Source: Morinoia aosen (Eukaryota > Arthropoda > Malacostraca > Amphipoda > Talitridae). Taken from it: a stretch of 64,000 nt of DNA. The translations under genes and the position numbers were made by a program. This document shows, piece by piece, positions 1-13,189 of the stretch; position 1 is the first letter of the stretch; every line of letters begins with the position of its first letter. The notes beneath the pieces were generated by a model. That model saw only the letters and a list, made by a program, of their open reading frames with translations. It did no database searches and was not told the origin of the DNA. Location: assembly GCA_030386875.1 (NCBI GenBank), contig CM059575.1, positions 51,118,859 through 51,182,858 of the forward strand, in the 5' to 3' direction.

Positions 1-1132
1 GAGAGTGTCGTATCTGTCTGTTCCTTTCTCTCCAGGGTGGCACTTCATGGCGGTAGCCTCTTGGCCGTTGTGGTGAATGCCGCATCGTGTGGCCGACACG
101 TGCAGTCTCATGCTGTGGCCTCCTCTCGCTTTGCTGCGCTCTCTCTCTTTCCGGTTCCCTCCTCTCTTTCGTTTCCCTTGGTACTGGTACTATCCGTCGA
201 TTTTCCACTTCGATTGCCATGTCCCTCAATTCTTGTACTGTCGTAGGTCGCGCATCACTTCGAAAGGGTCTTGTGATGTTCTCCCTTAATCCGAGCCACA
301 TCAAATCTACAAAGACTCGTTCCGGATGTTCTAGATAATTCTCGTTGTACAGCCTTTCCAGGCGCGTCAGGTACTCTGAAACTCCCTCTCGGCTTGTTTG
401 CTTCTTGGTCACTATTTCAAACAGCGCTTGAGTCGGCTGTTCTACTTGGTCGGCGTATGAGCGCAGCCATGTTTCTGCTTCTCGAAGGTTCGTTAGTGTA
501 CCAATTATTTGATTGCATTCCTTTGCCTCTTGTGGACCTAGGCATAGGAAGAAGGCATTCACCTGCTCGCTGTTATTCAGATTGCCAGTCAAAAACTTCA
601 ACCTTGCCATATGTTCCCCTACATCGTCGCCCCTCCTGAATTTGGCCCCTATGGCTCCCACGCAACTGGTTACCACTGGCATGTTAACTGCCTCCTCTTC
701 GGGCCGTGGGGGCCTTGCTGGCTCATTTCTGCGGGCGTTGTTCCTTCTCCCGCGCGCAGGCATAGTGTCGATCTTCTCCAATTCACTTTTTCCAAAACTC
801 AAAATTTTGCGATCACTCAAATGTTTTCCACACCTACTCACTGTAAAATTTTTACTGAACTTTGAAATTAATCGAGTGAACACACCAGAATTTTCTCACT
901 AAACTTATCACTTTATAAACACTTTCACTTTCTTTATCTATATGGCAGTGTGCTTGCTGGCTTCTCACACCGGTACACAGAAAATCATCACTACGAGTCA
1001 TGTACCTCTACTGAATTTCTGTACGTTTTGCACATGAAATAACCACGCAAAAAAAATACAATGCAACTGTTATACTACACTCTTAAAATCCACAAATTAC
1101 AAAGCGATCGTGTTGATTTCACCAAATTGCGA
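1..1132 (-). mobile_element. LTR retrotransposon (probably Ty3/Gypsy), gag-like region and leader, broken, runs off the left edge
   Basis: Reading leftward from about 763, the minus strand encodes a capsid-like gag product. It begins with a short basic, Arg-rich stretch and continues through helices such as LREAETWLRSY and SEYLTRLERLYNEN. A leader of about 370 bp separates it from the LTR at 1133-2807. The rest of the element lies beyond the window. The coding part is visibly broken (at least one break in the visible part). The Ty3/Gypsy assignment rests on the 4-bp target duplication of a sister solo LTR at 62057-63828. It is a fossil of moderate age: the two LTRs of the family in this window differ at many positions. 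Confidence 0.6.
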
Positions 1133-2807
1133 TGTCACGAGAAATTGGTCCCTTCACCTCCTTGTTAACATTTCATTAACAGGAAGATCCGGCTCTCGGA
1201 ATTGAGGAATGGCACACCTCCAAAGGATACATATACGACACAAAAATTAATGAATCATAATCGGCAATTACAGTACATATACTAAAAAGAAAAGGTACTC
1301 ACCGACGCCAGCTGACCCACTTACTCAGCGCGTTTCAGTGCGCTAATTTGCCTCGGTGAGATGTGGTGCGAGTGTAATGGGGTTTTTAAACACCATCAAA
1401 ATGCTAAGGAATCTTTTATAATGGAGCACCCTGGTACCCAGCATTAATCGTAATTTACTGGCACTGTAAGTAACGCATATTGACAAATACTATTCTGCCT
1501 AATTGACCGGTCAATTCCCTCAAGTAAATTACACACGGAACACATACAATGAAATAATGCCTAACTGATGGGTCGGCGCACTCCAACGTCACAATGGATT
1601 GTCATTTAGCCTCGGATCACAAGTTCTGTCACCCCAGAGCAGCTTCAGTTCATTCCCTGTTTCTTACACAGTGCATAAATTGTCTTTGGACGTTCTTATG
1701 AAGAAGTCGTACTTGCAATCAATAGGAGACAAGGAAAGCCGACCTCCTGCAGGGCAACAAAAATTTGGACGATTACTTTAAATCTGCAATTTTTTTTATA
1801 CATATATATATGCACATATTCCACATTTAATTCAACTGCTCCAATTCTCTTATATGTTGTATGAACCTATCGTTTCCAGCGGTATCTATCGTAACAAAAG
1901 CACGAGCCTTACCCGCCCTGACGCCGTTATAAAACTTTTCCTTTAAGCAATCTCCCCAGTACGGGATCTTCTTCCCTCTGCACAAGCAAAAATGTAACTT
2001 TTAATGTGTTGATTCACGAAAAATATATCTCAACAGGTTTCGCTTCTCACTTATTTTTCAAAGTATGACATTTAATTTAACACCTATTTACGACGCAGAG
2101 TATAACACTTAAGGTATAATGATGCCTAGCCACGACGGACCTTATCGAGATGCTCGCGAACTCTTACTGACTCTCGTCTTTTCGTGCTAGTCAAAGTGTT
2201 CTTTTTTGGGGCTACCCTCTTTCTAATCATAACCAATGGCACCACTCTTGCACTTCCAAACCTTCGCCGGCTTTGTCCTATTGGCTCCTCCCGAGGTTGC
2301 ACACTCCCTATTCGCTGTGAGCCGAACACGCCCTTTTCGCCCCTATTTTGTGTGTTAATTCTTGAAGTCTAAGTCCGTTGGCGAGAAAGCTTTCTCACGC
2401 CTCTACCCTCTGCTCCCCTACCCTTAGCCAGCCTATGGTCAACAAATCTTTGCCTTTTGTGGTAACCCTACACCGCACTCCTTGTTCGCGCTCTCGCTCT
2501 CGAGGTTTGCTTACCAAGCACAACACTACCCAGCTCGAGTGCCTGCCACATAAATCTATGTTGAATGTAAACATTCAGGCCTACACTCATGTTAGAGCAA
2601 GCCACTCGTATCATTGGAGTGCGCCTGACCACCGTTTTATAAACTCACAATTTTAGTTCAAGCAAACAATAAATGCGCACAAAATTCGTTCCACACAAAT
2701 TTATTACACATGATAAAAAAACCTCGAATTTATTACACATGATTAAAACTTTCCCTAAATTCTCATTTTAATTTGCAAAATTGATTATTCTTAACAGATT
2801 CTCGACA
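1133..2807 (-). repeat. LTR of the left-edge retrotransposon (5' LTR in minus orientation)
   Basis: The boundaries were set by comparison with 62057-63828. Both begin on + with TGTCACGAGAAAT and end with GATTCTCGACA, so in element orientation the LTR runs TGTCGAGAATC...ATTTCTCGTGACA, a TG..CA structure with a short imperfect inverted repeat. The length is about 1.68 kb. A block with two rounds of a TTATTACACA motif lies near its start. Several ORFs that appear inside it (for example 2126-2329, 2184-2372, 2378-2656) have no recognisable product and are treated as chance. Confidence 0.75.
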
Positions 2808-4041
2808 CTTGTAACCAGATCGGACTCCAAAAATTACTGAATAATATTCGCAACTTGGAAACTGTTGAAAAGCCCTCGCCTTAATAAAATAAATACTCAG
2901 CAACTGACTTCTCTCATATCCCTGAAAAATCAGGAAGATTCTCCGGAATAAAAGCCTTGGAACTTACGGCCCTCAGAACCCTAAAATAGGGAAACTATCT
3001 AATTGTTGGCGCCCAAGAGGATACAGCCAAACGGAATATTTAACAGAGACCAAGAATGTTAAAATCTGTTCACTATTTTCAAGTTTATTAACATTTAAAA
3101 GTGAGGTAAGCATTTTTTTAAACACCCTGTATATCAATATGGCAACCCCGTTTGAACCAAAATGATGTCCATTTCAAAAAATTAATTTCTTGCTAGAAAT
3201 TGTAACCCTACACATGGTAAGAAATTGATGCCTTTAGAATAATATCGCAGTTTTTAAGCCTGAAGTCGACGTGTAGGAAGGTGGGTTCAACTCTCCTCTC
3301 TACAACTTTTCTATTTATGGAGCAGAAGTTTTAAAGTAAATCAAATTAATTTTTTTTCGTGCTGACAGGCGTAATTTCGCATGTTCTAGAAAATTTGACA
3401 CATGTTGGGGGTTGGAATAGTTTAGTTGTAATGTCTACCCATTTACGGTGATGTCTAACCAAATCCGAGGATCACTCAAAAAAAAAAATTGGATTCATGA
3501 ATACATGAGATGTCAGTGCGAAATTCTGCACGGAAAATCAACCAATCTTTGCAGCATTTGCAGGAATGCATGCAAATAACGACGAGCCTCTCCAGAGCTT
3601 GAATGGATCACCGCTCATAACTCATCATAAAATAGTGCTATAGTGTCAGAGAACATCTGCACATTTTCCATGCACAAAAGAATCGAATACGATTGGCTAG
3701 TTTCTCATTATTGCGTGGCTTCATGTATATCTGGCCCGGAACAGTTGAATGCATCAAAGGCATAGAGCTTGAACATCTGTCAGAGCCCGATGGCCACGAA
3801 GACTTGATAATAATACTGCCGGTCTTGTCATTGTGAAAACATTGCATCTGTGAAAGCTTATTGACTTGGAAGCTCTGCATATATGCAGACCACTTGTGAG
3901 GGAATTCTTCTTCAACAAAAAGGGTTTTAAATGGAAAATTTTAGCATAGAATCGCCTAGACGTAATGGGATAATAGATGTTAGTATCAAGCAGAAATGAA
4001 TCCTAGAACTAGAACGGTTGCCTGTGTGTGGACTACTGTAT
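2808..4041. other. Unassigned DNA between two LTR elements
   Basis: AT-rich sequence. An ACACCCTGTATA motif at about 3122-3133 resembles the ends of small arthropod transposons, but no partner end was found. A minus-strand frame at 3638-3880 (80 codons) has no recognisable family. Nothing else can be supported here. Confidence 0.4.
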
Positions 4042-4046
4042 TTACT

Positions 4047-6479
4047 TGTATTGTTGTGCGCTAGCGGAATTTCTATCTTCGCTTCGGCGCACAATAGAAC
4101 GGAAGGCGCAAGGATTCCAAAAGAATGCGAGGTTTCTTCGGTTTTATTTCTTATCCAGACGACTCCGTAAATCTGCCCAGACAGGTATGATTCAGACTCG
4201 GACCAGGAATTGCATGACAAGAAAATCCTAATTTAAGATCATAGTCGAATGATCAATTAATGTATATGGTGCTGCATAACGAGAAAGGAATCTCCTACTT
4301 CTTGAGCAAGACACAGAGAACGGCTAAATAATGTTAGAACTAGGTATGATATTCTAGTGACGAAATTCGTAACACAATATTCATTATTACATAAGAAAGT
4401 TTTAGCCTCCCTTAACCACGACAAAGATGTTCAAAGAGAGGGAAGAGGAAGGCACCATTTATATAGCACCGCACAACAAGAAAGTAAATTCATACCTCGA
4501 GGGTACACGAGAAATAGCTGAGTGAGACATAAGAGGCCATAGAATAGTAGCACATAAAAAGGGAATTCACCGCCCTGCTAACGACGTAGCACAACGTCAA
4601 TTCGCATTACTATTACTAGTATTATTATATAAGAAAGTTTTAGCCTCCCTTAACCACGACAAAGAAGTCCCAAGAGAGGAAAGAGGAAGGCACCATCTAG
4701 CGTGGAGTTGGGGAAACGCGGAATCTACGCACAAGGTGCACAGGAACAGTAAGCTAGGAAATAAGTTCACAAAACAAGAAAGGTTTCCGTTGCATTGACA
4801 GGGAAGAGAACAAGTCTCCACCTACGGAGCACATTGCTAGGAACACATTTCTAAAGACACATTTGCAATACCACTGGTTACCACCTTGATATAACAACAT
4901 GACAATACTTGTTAGAATACTTACAGATGGTGGGGGAAAATCCCTCACGCTAGAAAATCTCGTAAAAGCCTATTTACACCTAAAAGAGAAGCGGCTACTT
5001 ATTTTTCTTTGCTCTACATGTGGGAGGGGAAATGATTAAGATTAGGTCTCTGATGCAGGGATAAGCTACGTAGGTTACAGCAGATCAGTCAGGAATCCTA
5101 TCGTTAAAGATAACAACGGATATCTCACTGGCTAGCCTAATACTGAAAAGGTCTGACACGCCTCGCCAGTTTTTCTTTTTAACTGGCTTGATTTTAAATA
5201 CAGGGCACAAGTACACGTTGACCAACATCGCCCTGAAACACAAATCACCTGGGCTAGTGGGCTCATAAATTTCTGTGAGACAAATATTCTACTTTATTTT
5301 ATATCTGTTTCTCAATGAATATTATAAAGATTGCAATACAAAGACAAGAAAAATCATGTTTCCAAGTTGGTACAAGTTTAGCACGATGTATCATTGTGAA
5401 TTTATCAAAATCAACAACTGATGTCTAATCCATGGAAGAACCCCAACATAGTTTGTATTTTTAGTACACAAATCTTTCAATAGTGAAGCAGTGGTTGATT
5501 TGTATTCTTAATTAAATGTAAAATCCTGTTAGTTTTGTGTTAAACTATGAATGTAATAAACTTGAAATAAAATCATCTGTGTCAATTCAAATGCATTGAA
5601 ATGTCAGTCTTTCCATGTTACATTTACTGCTTATGACACTGTTTACAATGTTATATTTACTTTCTATGACAACATGCTTACATAGCTTGTCTATTATGCA
5701 AATATTGCTGAGCAAAAAAAAACATTTAGACGTTAATACAGAATCACTTTGAACCATGAAAGAAAAATAGGAATCAGGCAAGTCTGTGAAAACCACACAC
5801 TCACTGAACCTGTCTGACACTCCAGCTTTCCCCATGCTGAGTTGTTAAAACTCAGCATGAGAATGCACATATTAAACCTAACCTCAGAGTTAAATTATTT
5901 AACAGGCAAACCTGTGAAAACCACACACTCACTGAACCTGTCTGAAACTCCAGCTTTCTCCATCTTGGGTTGTTAAACCTTAGCATGAGAATTCACATAT
6001 TAAACCTAGCCTCAGAGTTAAATTATTTAACAGACAAATCTGTAAAATCACAGTGTTCAGCTAAAATACCGTTAACCTAGAATCTGACTAATTTCCAGCA
6101 TTACACTGCAGCTGCAGAGCGCACCAGTTTCACAACATCACAACGGCTAGTCTGACTTAATGTGGGCGACTCACCGGCCGCCAGAAGCATCCTCGAATGC
6201 TCTAGAAACCGGCCGTTCACCGCTATCAGCACGAGATATGTAAAGCAATCGACAAATATAGCTAGTAAGGGAACACGTTCAAGTTAAATAAATTTCTAAC
6301 ACGAATTCACTTTTAAAAGACACAGAAACTTAAGATTATCCGGGAACCTGTTCCTCCCACGCACTTCAAACAAATAGAACGCTGGCGTCATTCTTGCGGA
6401 CCAGCGCGGATCCGCAGAATGTTGCCGAAATAAAATTGTCAAAATTCTTTAAATTTTTCGTGTCTTGTAAGACGCGACA
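4047..6479 (-). repeat. BEL/Pao LTR, left copy (3' LTR)
   Basis: It starts TGTATTGTTGTGCGC and ends GCGACA on the + strand, and pairs with 10039-12474 over its full length. It contains two internal duplications. A block of about 80 bp beginning TAAGAAAGTTTTAGCC occurs at about 4384 and 4629. A unit of about 130 bp with the phrase CACACACTCACTGAACCTG is repeated in tandem at about 5778-6030, with a partial third copy. Short ORFs inside it occur in both LTRs and are not taken as genes. Confidence 0.88.
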
Positions 6480-9400
6480 CTCCCCCTCCCCCCTTGGTGG
6501 CTCTGGCCACCAATAACTGCCTTCGGGGGGAGAGCGCTGGGTAATGGCTGGTTCAGTGGCGGGGCGCCACACTCTACGTGCTCATCGCAGTCGTCTCGCC
6601 CCGCGGGACGCGTCGGTGTTGTCTTCAGCGACGGGTGGGTGGCCTTCCACCTGCCGCGCGGGCGTGGCTCATAGAGGAGTCCTCTCTGCTTCCCCGACCA
6701 ACGTCGAACTTTCCGTCGCTGGCGGGTGGTGGACCTCTTGGGGGGTCCTGGTGTTGTCTCCTGGTCTTTCTCGACGCTGCCCAGCATTCCTCGTGCGTCG
6801 GCGAGTGCGTCATGCTCGTCCCGATGCTTCGGATTCTGACGGCAGCTTGTCGCGTAGGCGGTACTGAGAGGCTGGTTAAGGGAAGATGGAGGTGGGTGCG
6901 TGGCGTTTCCTGGAGGGTCGGGAGCCGCGGAGCAGCCTTCCCCTTTGCTTGGCCCGTTCTGTCGAGCTCTCTTATCAACAGATGTGCGCTCAGCATGGTG
7001 CGCGTCGTACTTTCTCTTCAGATCACCAGGGTAAGGAAGCTCCCGTTTCCGTTTCTTCTTGGACTTCGGTGATGCGCTGTCTGGATCGCACCGAGCGTCC
7101 ATTTCATCGTTTGTTGCTGACTGGTTGATAAATCTCGTCGCTGGCGGGGCTTCCGCTCGATTGTCTTCCTCTGCCCTGGTGTTTTTCATCTTTTCAGGGT
7201 CTCCGCGATCGTCGAGGGGCCGCGGATGGGAGATTTCATCGCTGTGCTGCTGGGTAATAGCGTCTTCTCCTGAGAACGGTTCAAGGCACGTCTCCGGGCC
7301 ACAGGTTTTGAGAGCGGCTTCGGCTACGATTCTTGCGACCGTGTAAGAGTGTTCTCCTTCGGGGCTGACGTCGTCGTTCACCTTGCCGACCACTGCCCAG
7401 CCTAAGGCAGTGCGGTGGACGAACGGAGCCTTACGGCGTTGTTTGTCGGAGTGGCTGTAGAGTAGGTCTCCACAGTCCGTCCCCAAGAGCACCGCGACTT
7501 CTGCGTGTTTGTCCAAGGGCAAGAAATGGTGAGCGAAGTGCGATATCTCCGGGGTTCTTGCGACGCGTTCGTAGGTCGCGACTGCTTTCTTTCTATCGGG
7601 GATGGAGTTGCATTCCAACATTGGTGGGAGCTCGAAAGTTTGGTCTTCGGACACTACCTTTATTTTCAGCCCTGACACGCGTCTGCCGTATCGAACGGCG
7701 GATTGATCGGTCAGCGTCTCTAGCGTGTAGTGAGTATCGGGGGTTGTCACGCGAAGGGCGTTCAACAACTTGGGAGAGCAAAAGGAGGTTGTACTCATCT
7801 CGTCCAGGATTACGTAGGCGCGGCACAACCGACCCGTGTTCTCGTCGATGACGTCTGCCAGAACGACTTTGCTGCATGCACCCTTCGCGGCTGTAGGCAC
7901 GCGAGAGGCCAGGGCCACGGCTCTCAAACTCTCACCGAGTTCGCGCTGAGCCCTGTCGTCGCTCGGCTCTCGACTGGGTCTCTCCTGACGAGTGGTTTCA
8001 CTCGAATTTTCTGCTGCTCGCCTGTTGATGTGAGCAGCCGTGCTGTGACTGCTGGCTCCGCAGTCATCGCACTTCACAACTTCTTTGCAGTACTTTGCCC
8101 AATGAGTGCCCAGACAGCGGTAGCATAGCTTGTGCTCACGTATGAAGTCCTTCTTCTTCTGAGGTTCCATCTTTCTTACCGCTTGGCACGAATTTGTCGC
8201 GTGCTGTGCACGCTGGTGTAGAACGCAGCTGTCGGGTCGATTCTCCGAGGATGTGTAGAGAACTCGTGGGGCTCTTGGACTAGGGCGAGCGGGGGCCGCG
8301 GTGTCGCGTCGATTACTCACCCAGTTGAGGTTCGATGCCCCAAAACTGTCGCACTGGGTGTCTGACAGCGTTTTGACGAACTCGCAGAACCTGGCGAAAT
8401 CAGGTAGCGATCCAAATAATCTTCTGTGCCTACTTCTTTCGTTTCTCCAGGCATCCAGAACGAAGAAGGGCAGTCTCTCTACGATGGGGGATAGCCCTAC
8501 GTCGGTGTTCAGGAAGGAGAGGCCGTGGTTATGTTGCATTGTGTGATGAATCGCTAGACAGGCGTCGCTGAACTTCAGCAGCTTGGGACCGACCGTGCGG
8601 TCGCCTTTAGATCCTTTGATGTCCGAGGCTTGCGCGAGGCGTTCGAGCAGGGTGTCGGCTACCCTGTCGTCAGAGCCGAAGCGAGTCTTCAATTGTTCGA
8701 CGATGTGGGTGAGCAGGGCCGCTGTGTCCAGGTATGTGGCGGCAAGTATGTCGTTGATCAGGCTCCTCGGCTCTCCGCAGGTGTGGTTTGTGAGAATCTC
8801 AATGGCGTCGATGGGCTCTACGGCGAGTCTTTCCATCCTCCTCTTGAGAGCATCGAACCATCTGTGGAACAGATGGGCCTCTCCCGCATAAGGTTGGCTA
8901 GGCCCTTTTTTCAGGTCTTCGATCATCGAGAGCCTCATGGCTCCGTCGATCACCGGTGGCCTTGTTTCGAAGACCACGGCAGGCGAGCTGGTGGAAGCGC
9001 TAGGCTGGAATGCTGGAGCGGAGGGATTCATCAGAGGTGCGAGGGCAGTGTCACGGGGTAGAGTGTTCACGACCGCCGTCGCACCCCCTACGGGCTCCAC
9101 GACGTGGCGTTGGAAAGCTTGGTCGACCCAGGCACCTGTCCGAGCGTCTTTGCTCTCGATGTTCTCTTCACCGAAGGGCTGATCATTCTCCGTTCGGTTC
9201 CCGTTCCTCAGTTTCGACCTCTCGATGGTGATTTGTGCCAACAGCACCGATGGATCTTCCGTGATGTCGATAAGCATCTGCTTATTGCCTCGGCTAGGGG
9301 GCTCGCGGCGCTCGGACTCGCCGTCCTTGTGACGAGAGCTGGCGCTGGGAAGGCTCTGGCTATGATCGCTCTCACTGGCTTGACTCTGGCTGTAATAGCT

Positions 9401-10038
9401 CGAGCTTTGGTGACTCTGACGACGATGACTGGGGTTGCCTGGTCTTCGCCCCGACGGTTGAAACGGTGTCCGTTCCTGCTCTCAGCCAATAGTGAATTTG
9501 AGGGCTCGTTCTGATATGCAGCGCCTTGCCGCTGGTTCTTGGACGAGGTCTTCATCGACCTCGAGTTCTTGCGCTGGGAGGGTTCCTTTGCCACACTCTG
9601 TGACGAGCTCGCGCAGAGCTCCTCGTTTCTGTGATTCATTGAGTCCGCTAGTGCTTTCCTGCGAGCTCTAGCGCTTGTCAATGAGCCTCGGATAACCGTC
9701 GCTTCTGCAGTGGCTCCTGAACTCTCGAGAGCCAGGACTAGCTGGTCTCCGAGCCGCTTGACGGTCTTAGCCTTTGTTCGGATTCCAGAGTGGACTTGGT
9801 CCACCTCGCTGGGAGTCTTGAGATCTCGTGGTACTGCACCATTCAGGAGACTGTTCAAGGCTGCTAACTCAGTGTTGAATTGTTCTTCCAGCTGTGGAAG
9901 TCTAGGCTTGCTCTTTCTTCCGAGAGAGGTCATTTTTATGGTCTCGGATATTCGCCGCGGGCTGCTGAGAATATGCTGTGGGCCTCCTCTTTGGAGGGCT
10001 TCTTCGTGGGAGGGCACCTTCCGCTGGCGTCTATTTAC
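6480..10038 (-). pseudogene. BEL/Pao gag and A17-peptidase-like coding region
   Basis: The coding region is on the minus strand, with the probable gag start near 9933 (MTSLGRKSKPRLPQLEEQF), and is spread over two overlapping frames. An N-terminal coiled, charged segment is followed by the DUF1759-type gag core (LFHRWFDALKRRMERL, RLPFFVLDAWRNE). A CCHC knuckle region follows (CYRCLGTHWAKYC with a second CDDCGASSH). Next is a peptidase region with VLLGTDCGDLLYS and TALGWAVVGKV. The tail is a long low-complexity, basic and Pro-rich stretch that runs to the polypurine tract. These are the standard N-terminal parts of BEL/Pao polyproteins. It is treated as a fossil of a non-autonomous element. Confidence 0.8.
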
Positions 10039-12474
10039 TGTATTGTTGTGCGCTAGCGGAATATCTATCTTCGCTTCGGCGCACAATAGAACGGAAGGCG
10101 CAAGGATTCCAAAAGAATGCGAGGTTTCTTCGGTTTTATTTCTTATCCAGACGACTCCGTAAATCTGCCCAGACAGGTATGATTCAGACTCGGACCAGGA
10201 ATTGCATGACAAGAAAATCCTAATTTAAGACCATAGTCGAATGATCAATTAATGTATATGGTGCTGCATAACGAGAAAGGAATCTCCTACTTCTTGAGCA
10301 AGACACAGAGAACGGCTAAATAATGTTAGAACTAGGTATGATATTCTAGTGACGAAATTCGTAACACAATATTCATTATTACATAAGAAAGTTTTAGCCT
10401 TCCTTAACCACGGCAAAGATGTTCCAAGAGAGGGAAGAGGAAGGCACCATTTATATAGCACCGCACAACAAGAAAGTAAATTCATACCTCGAGGGTACAC
10501 GAGAAATAGCTGAGTGAGACATAGGAGGCCATAGAATAGTAGCACATAAAAAAGGGAATTCGCCGCCCTGCTAACGACGTAGCACAACGACAATTCGCAT
10601 TACTATTACTAGTATTATTATATAAGAAAGTTTTAGCCTCCCTTAACCACGACAAAGATGTCCCAAGAGAGGAAAGAGGAAGGCACCATCTAGCTTGGAG
10701 TTGGGGGAACGCGGAATCTACGCACAAGGTGCACAGGAACAGTAAGCTAGGAAATAAGTTCACAAAACCAGAAAGGTTTCCGTTGCACTGACAGGGAAGA
10801 GAACAAGTCTCCACCTACGGAGCACATTGCTAGGAACACATTTCTAAAGACACATTTGCAATACCACTGGTTACCACCTTGATATAACAACCTGACAATA
10901 GTTCTTAGAATACTTACAGATGGTGGGGGAAGGTCCCTCACGCTAGAAAATCTCGTAAAAGCCTATTTACATCTAAAAGAGAAGCGGCTACTTATTTTTC
11001 TTTGCTCTACCTGTGGGAGGGGAAATGATTAAGATTAGGTCTCTGATGCAGGGATAAGCTACTTAGGTTACAGCAGATCAGTCAGGAATCCTATCGTTAA
11101 AGATAACAACGGATATCTCATTGGCTAGCCTTATACTGAAAAGGTCTGACACGCCTCGCCTGTTTTTCTTTTTAACTGGCTTGATTTTAAATACAGTGCA
11201 CAAGTACACGTTGACCAACATCGCCCTGAAACACAAATCACCTGGGCTAGTGGTCTCATAAATTTCTGTGAGACAAATATTCCTCTTTATTTTATATTTG
11301 TTTCTCAATGAATATTATAAAGATTGCAATACAAAGACAAGAAAAATCATGTTTCCAAGTTGGTACAAGTTTAGGACGATGTATCATTGTGAATTTCTCA
11401 AAATCAACAACTGATGTCTAATCCATGGAAGAACCACAACATAGTTTGTATTTTTAGTACACAAATCTTTCAATGGTGAAGCAGTGGTTGATTTGTATTC
11501 TTAATTAAATGTAAAATCCTGTTAGTTTTGTGTTAAACTAAGAATGTAATAAACTTGAAATAAAATCATCTGTGTCAATTCAAATGCATTGAAATGTCAG
11601 TCTTTCCATGTTAAATTTACTGCTTATGACACTGTTTACAATGTTATATTTACTTTCTATGACAACATGCTTACATAGCTTGACTATTATGCAAATACTG
11701 CTGAGCAAAAAAAACATTTAGACGTTAATACAGAATCACTTTGCACCATGAAAGAAAAATAGGAATCAGGCAAGTCTGTGAAAACCACACACTCACTGAA
11801 CCTGTCTGACACTCCAGCTTTCCCCATGCTGAGTTGTTAAAACTCAGCATGAGAATGCACATATTAAACCTAACCTCAGAGTTAAATTATTTAACAGGCA
11901 AACCTGTGAAAACCACACACTCACTGAACCTGTCTGATACTCCAGCTTTCTCCATCTTGGGTTGTTAAAACTTAGCATGAGAATTCACATATTAAACCTA
12001 GCCTCAGAGTTAAATTATTTAACAGACAAATCTGTAAAATCACAGTGTTCAGCTAAAATACCGTTAACCTAGAATCTGAATAATTTCCAGCATTACACTG
12101 CAGCTGCAGAGCGCACCAAATTCACAACATCACAACGGCTAGTCTGACTCAATATGGGCGACTCACCGGCCGCCAGAAGCATCCTCGAATGCTCTAGAAA
12201 CCGGCCGTTCACCGCTATCAGCACGAGATATGTAAAGCAATCGACAAATATAGCTAGTAAGGGAACACGTTCAAGTTAAATAAATTTCTAACACGAATTC
12301 ACTTTTAAAAGACACAGAAACTTAAGATTATCCGGGAACCTGTTCCTCCCACGCACTTCAAACAAATAGAACGCTGGCGTCATTCTTGCGGACCAGCGCG
12401 GATCCGCAGAATGTTGCCGAAATAAAATTGTCAAAATTCTTTAAATTTTTCGTGTCTTGTAAGACGCCGCGACA
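10039..12474 (-). repeat. BEL/Pao LTR, right copy (5' LTR)
   Basis: It is co-linear with 4047-6479, with the same internal duplications. It is followed on + by the target duplication TTACT at 12475-12479. Confidence 0.88.
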
Positions 12475-12930
12475 TTACTTTTGATCTGAATAGAACAAAG
12501 CCAAGTGTTATTCCTGCTTACACTTCGGATGAATGTACATATGTATACATGGAGCAAGTGAGGATCTGGATTGGGGGGATAAAGAAACGTCATGAATAGC
12601 TAATATCAGGAGGGCCAAAAGAAGTTATCCCATTGTAATATGCCGTTTTTGTGCAGATTGCGGCCAATGTGAAATCTGTTTTGACATTTGTGAGGTTGAC
12701 AGATGTAAATATCGGTTGTGGCTCGCGCACACAGTGGGGAGCTCAGGGAGCTGAGCCGGAGTTCCAGCAACTTTAGAAAATAAGAAGAAGAAAGTGGAGA
12801 ATTCCGCTCGAAGCTTCGATTTTACAATGAACATGAGAGGTATAAATAGCTCATCTGAAATTCAATTTTATGATGGAAAAATCTACAGCAGTAGACTGCC
12901 AAATCATTTCAAAGAAATGAGACTATTACG

Positions 12931-13189
12931 ATAACTGATTACAAGAAAAAACCTGCTTCCGCTGATCAACTATAATATAAAGAGCCAGCGCCGCAGGAAG
13001 ATGAAAGATCAGGTCAAAATCAGGCCTCGACGCTGCTATTCACTCAATACGGTCCTCGAGCACGTCCGTGGCACCCTGACGATGGGATGCAATGACCCAG
13101 ACTGCACTGGAGCGACAGATTCCATACCAGTTACGGCCTGCAAGAGCCACGAAACACATCCAGACGATTCCTACTCCCTAGTCGTTTAG
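12931..13189 (+). other. Unrecognised open frame (about 85 codons)
   Basis: A frame open from about 12931 to a TAG at 13187-13189 is unusually GC-rich for this stretch. It contains an Arg/Lys-rich start (SQRRRKMKDQVKIRPRR) and a Cys-containing middle (GCNDPDCTGA). There is no family I recognise, no clear splice sites, and no link by motif to the receptor. It could be a relic of a coding exon or of a transposon. Confidence 0.2.

Larger units (their letters stand above)
4047..12474 (-). mobile_element. BEL/Pao-type LTR element with gag/peptidase-only interior, flanked by TTACT
   Basis: Two near-identical direct repeats (4047-6479 and 10039-12474) enclose 3.56 kb. The 5-bp duplication TTACT sits at 4042-4046 and at 12475-12479, as BEL/Pao elements make. 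A polypurine tract (minus strand, 6480-6495) lies directly against the left LTR, which fixes minus-strand orientation. The interior codes for gag and an aspartic-peptidase-like region. No reverse transcriptase, RNase H or integrase is recognisable, so the copy looks structurally whole at its ends but non-autonomous. By eye the LTRs differ at roughly 2% of positions, so it is fairly recent compared with its neighbours. The interior is much more GC-rich than the LTRs and flanks. Confidence 0.85.

Noticed and set aside
3255-3300. A GGGTTCAACTCTCC string resembling a tRNA/SINE B box
   Set aside because: There is no matching A box at the right distance and no cloverleaf can be drawn.
6544-9514. 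Numerous + strand ORFs of 80-160 codons
   Set aside because: They are shadows of the GC-rich minus-strand gag/peptidase region of the BEL/Pao element.
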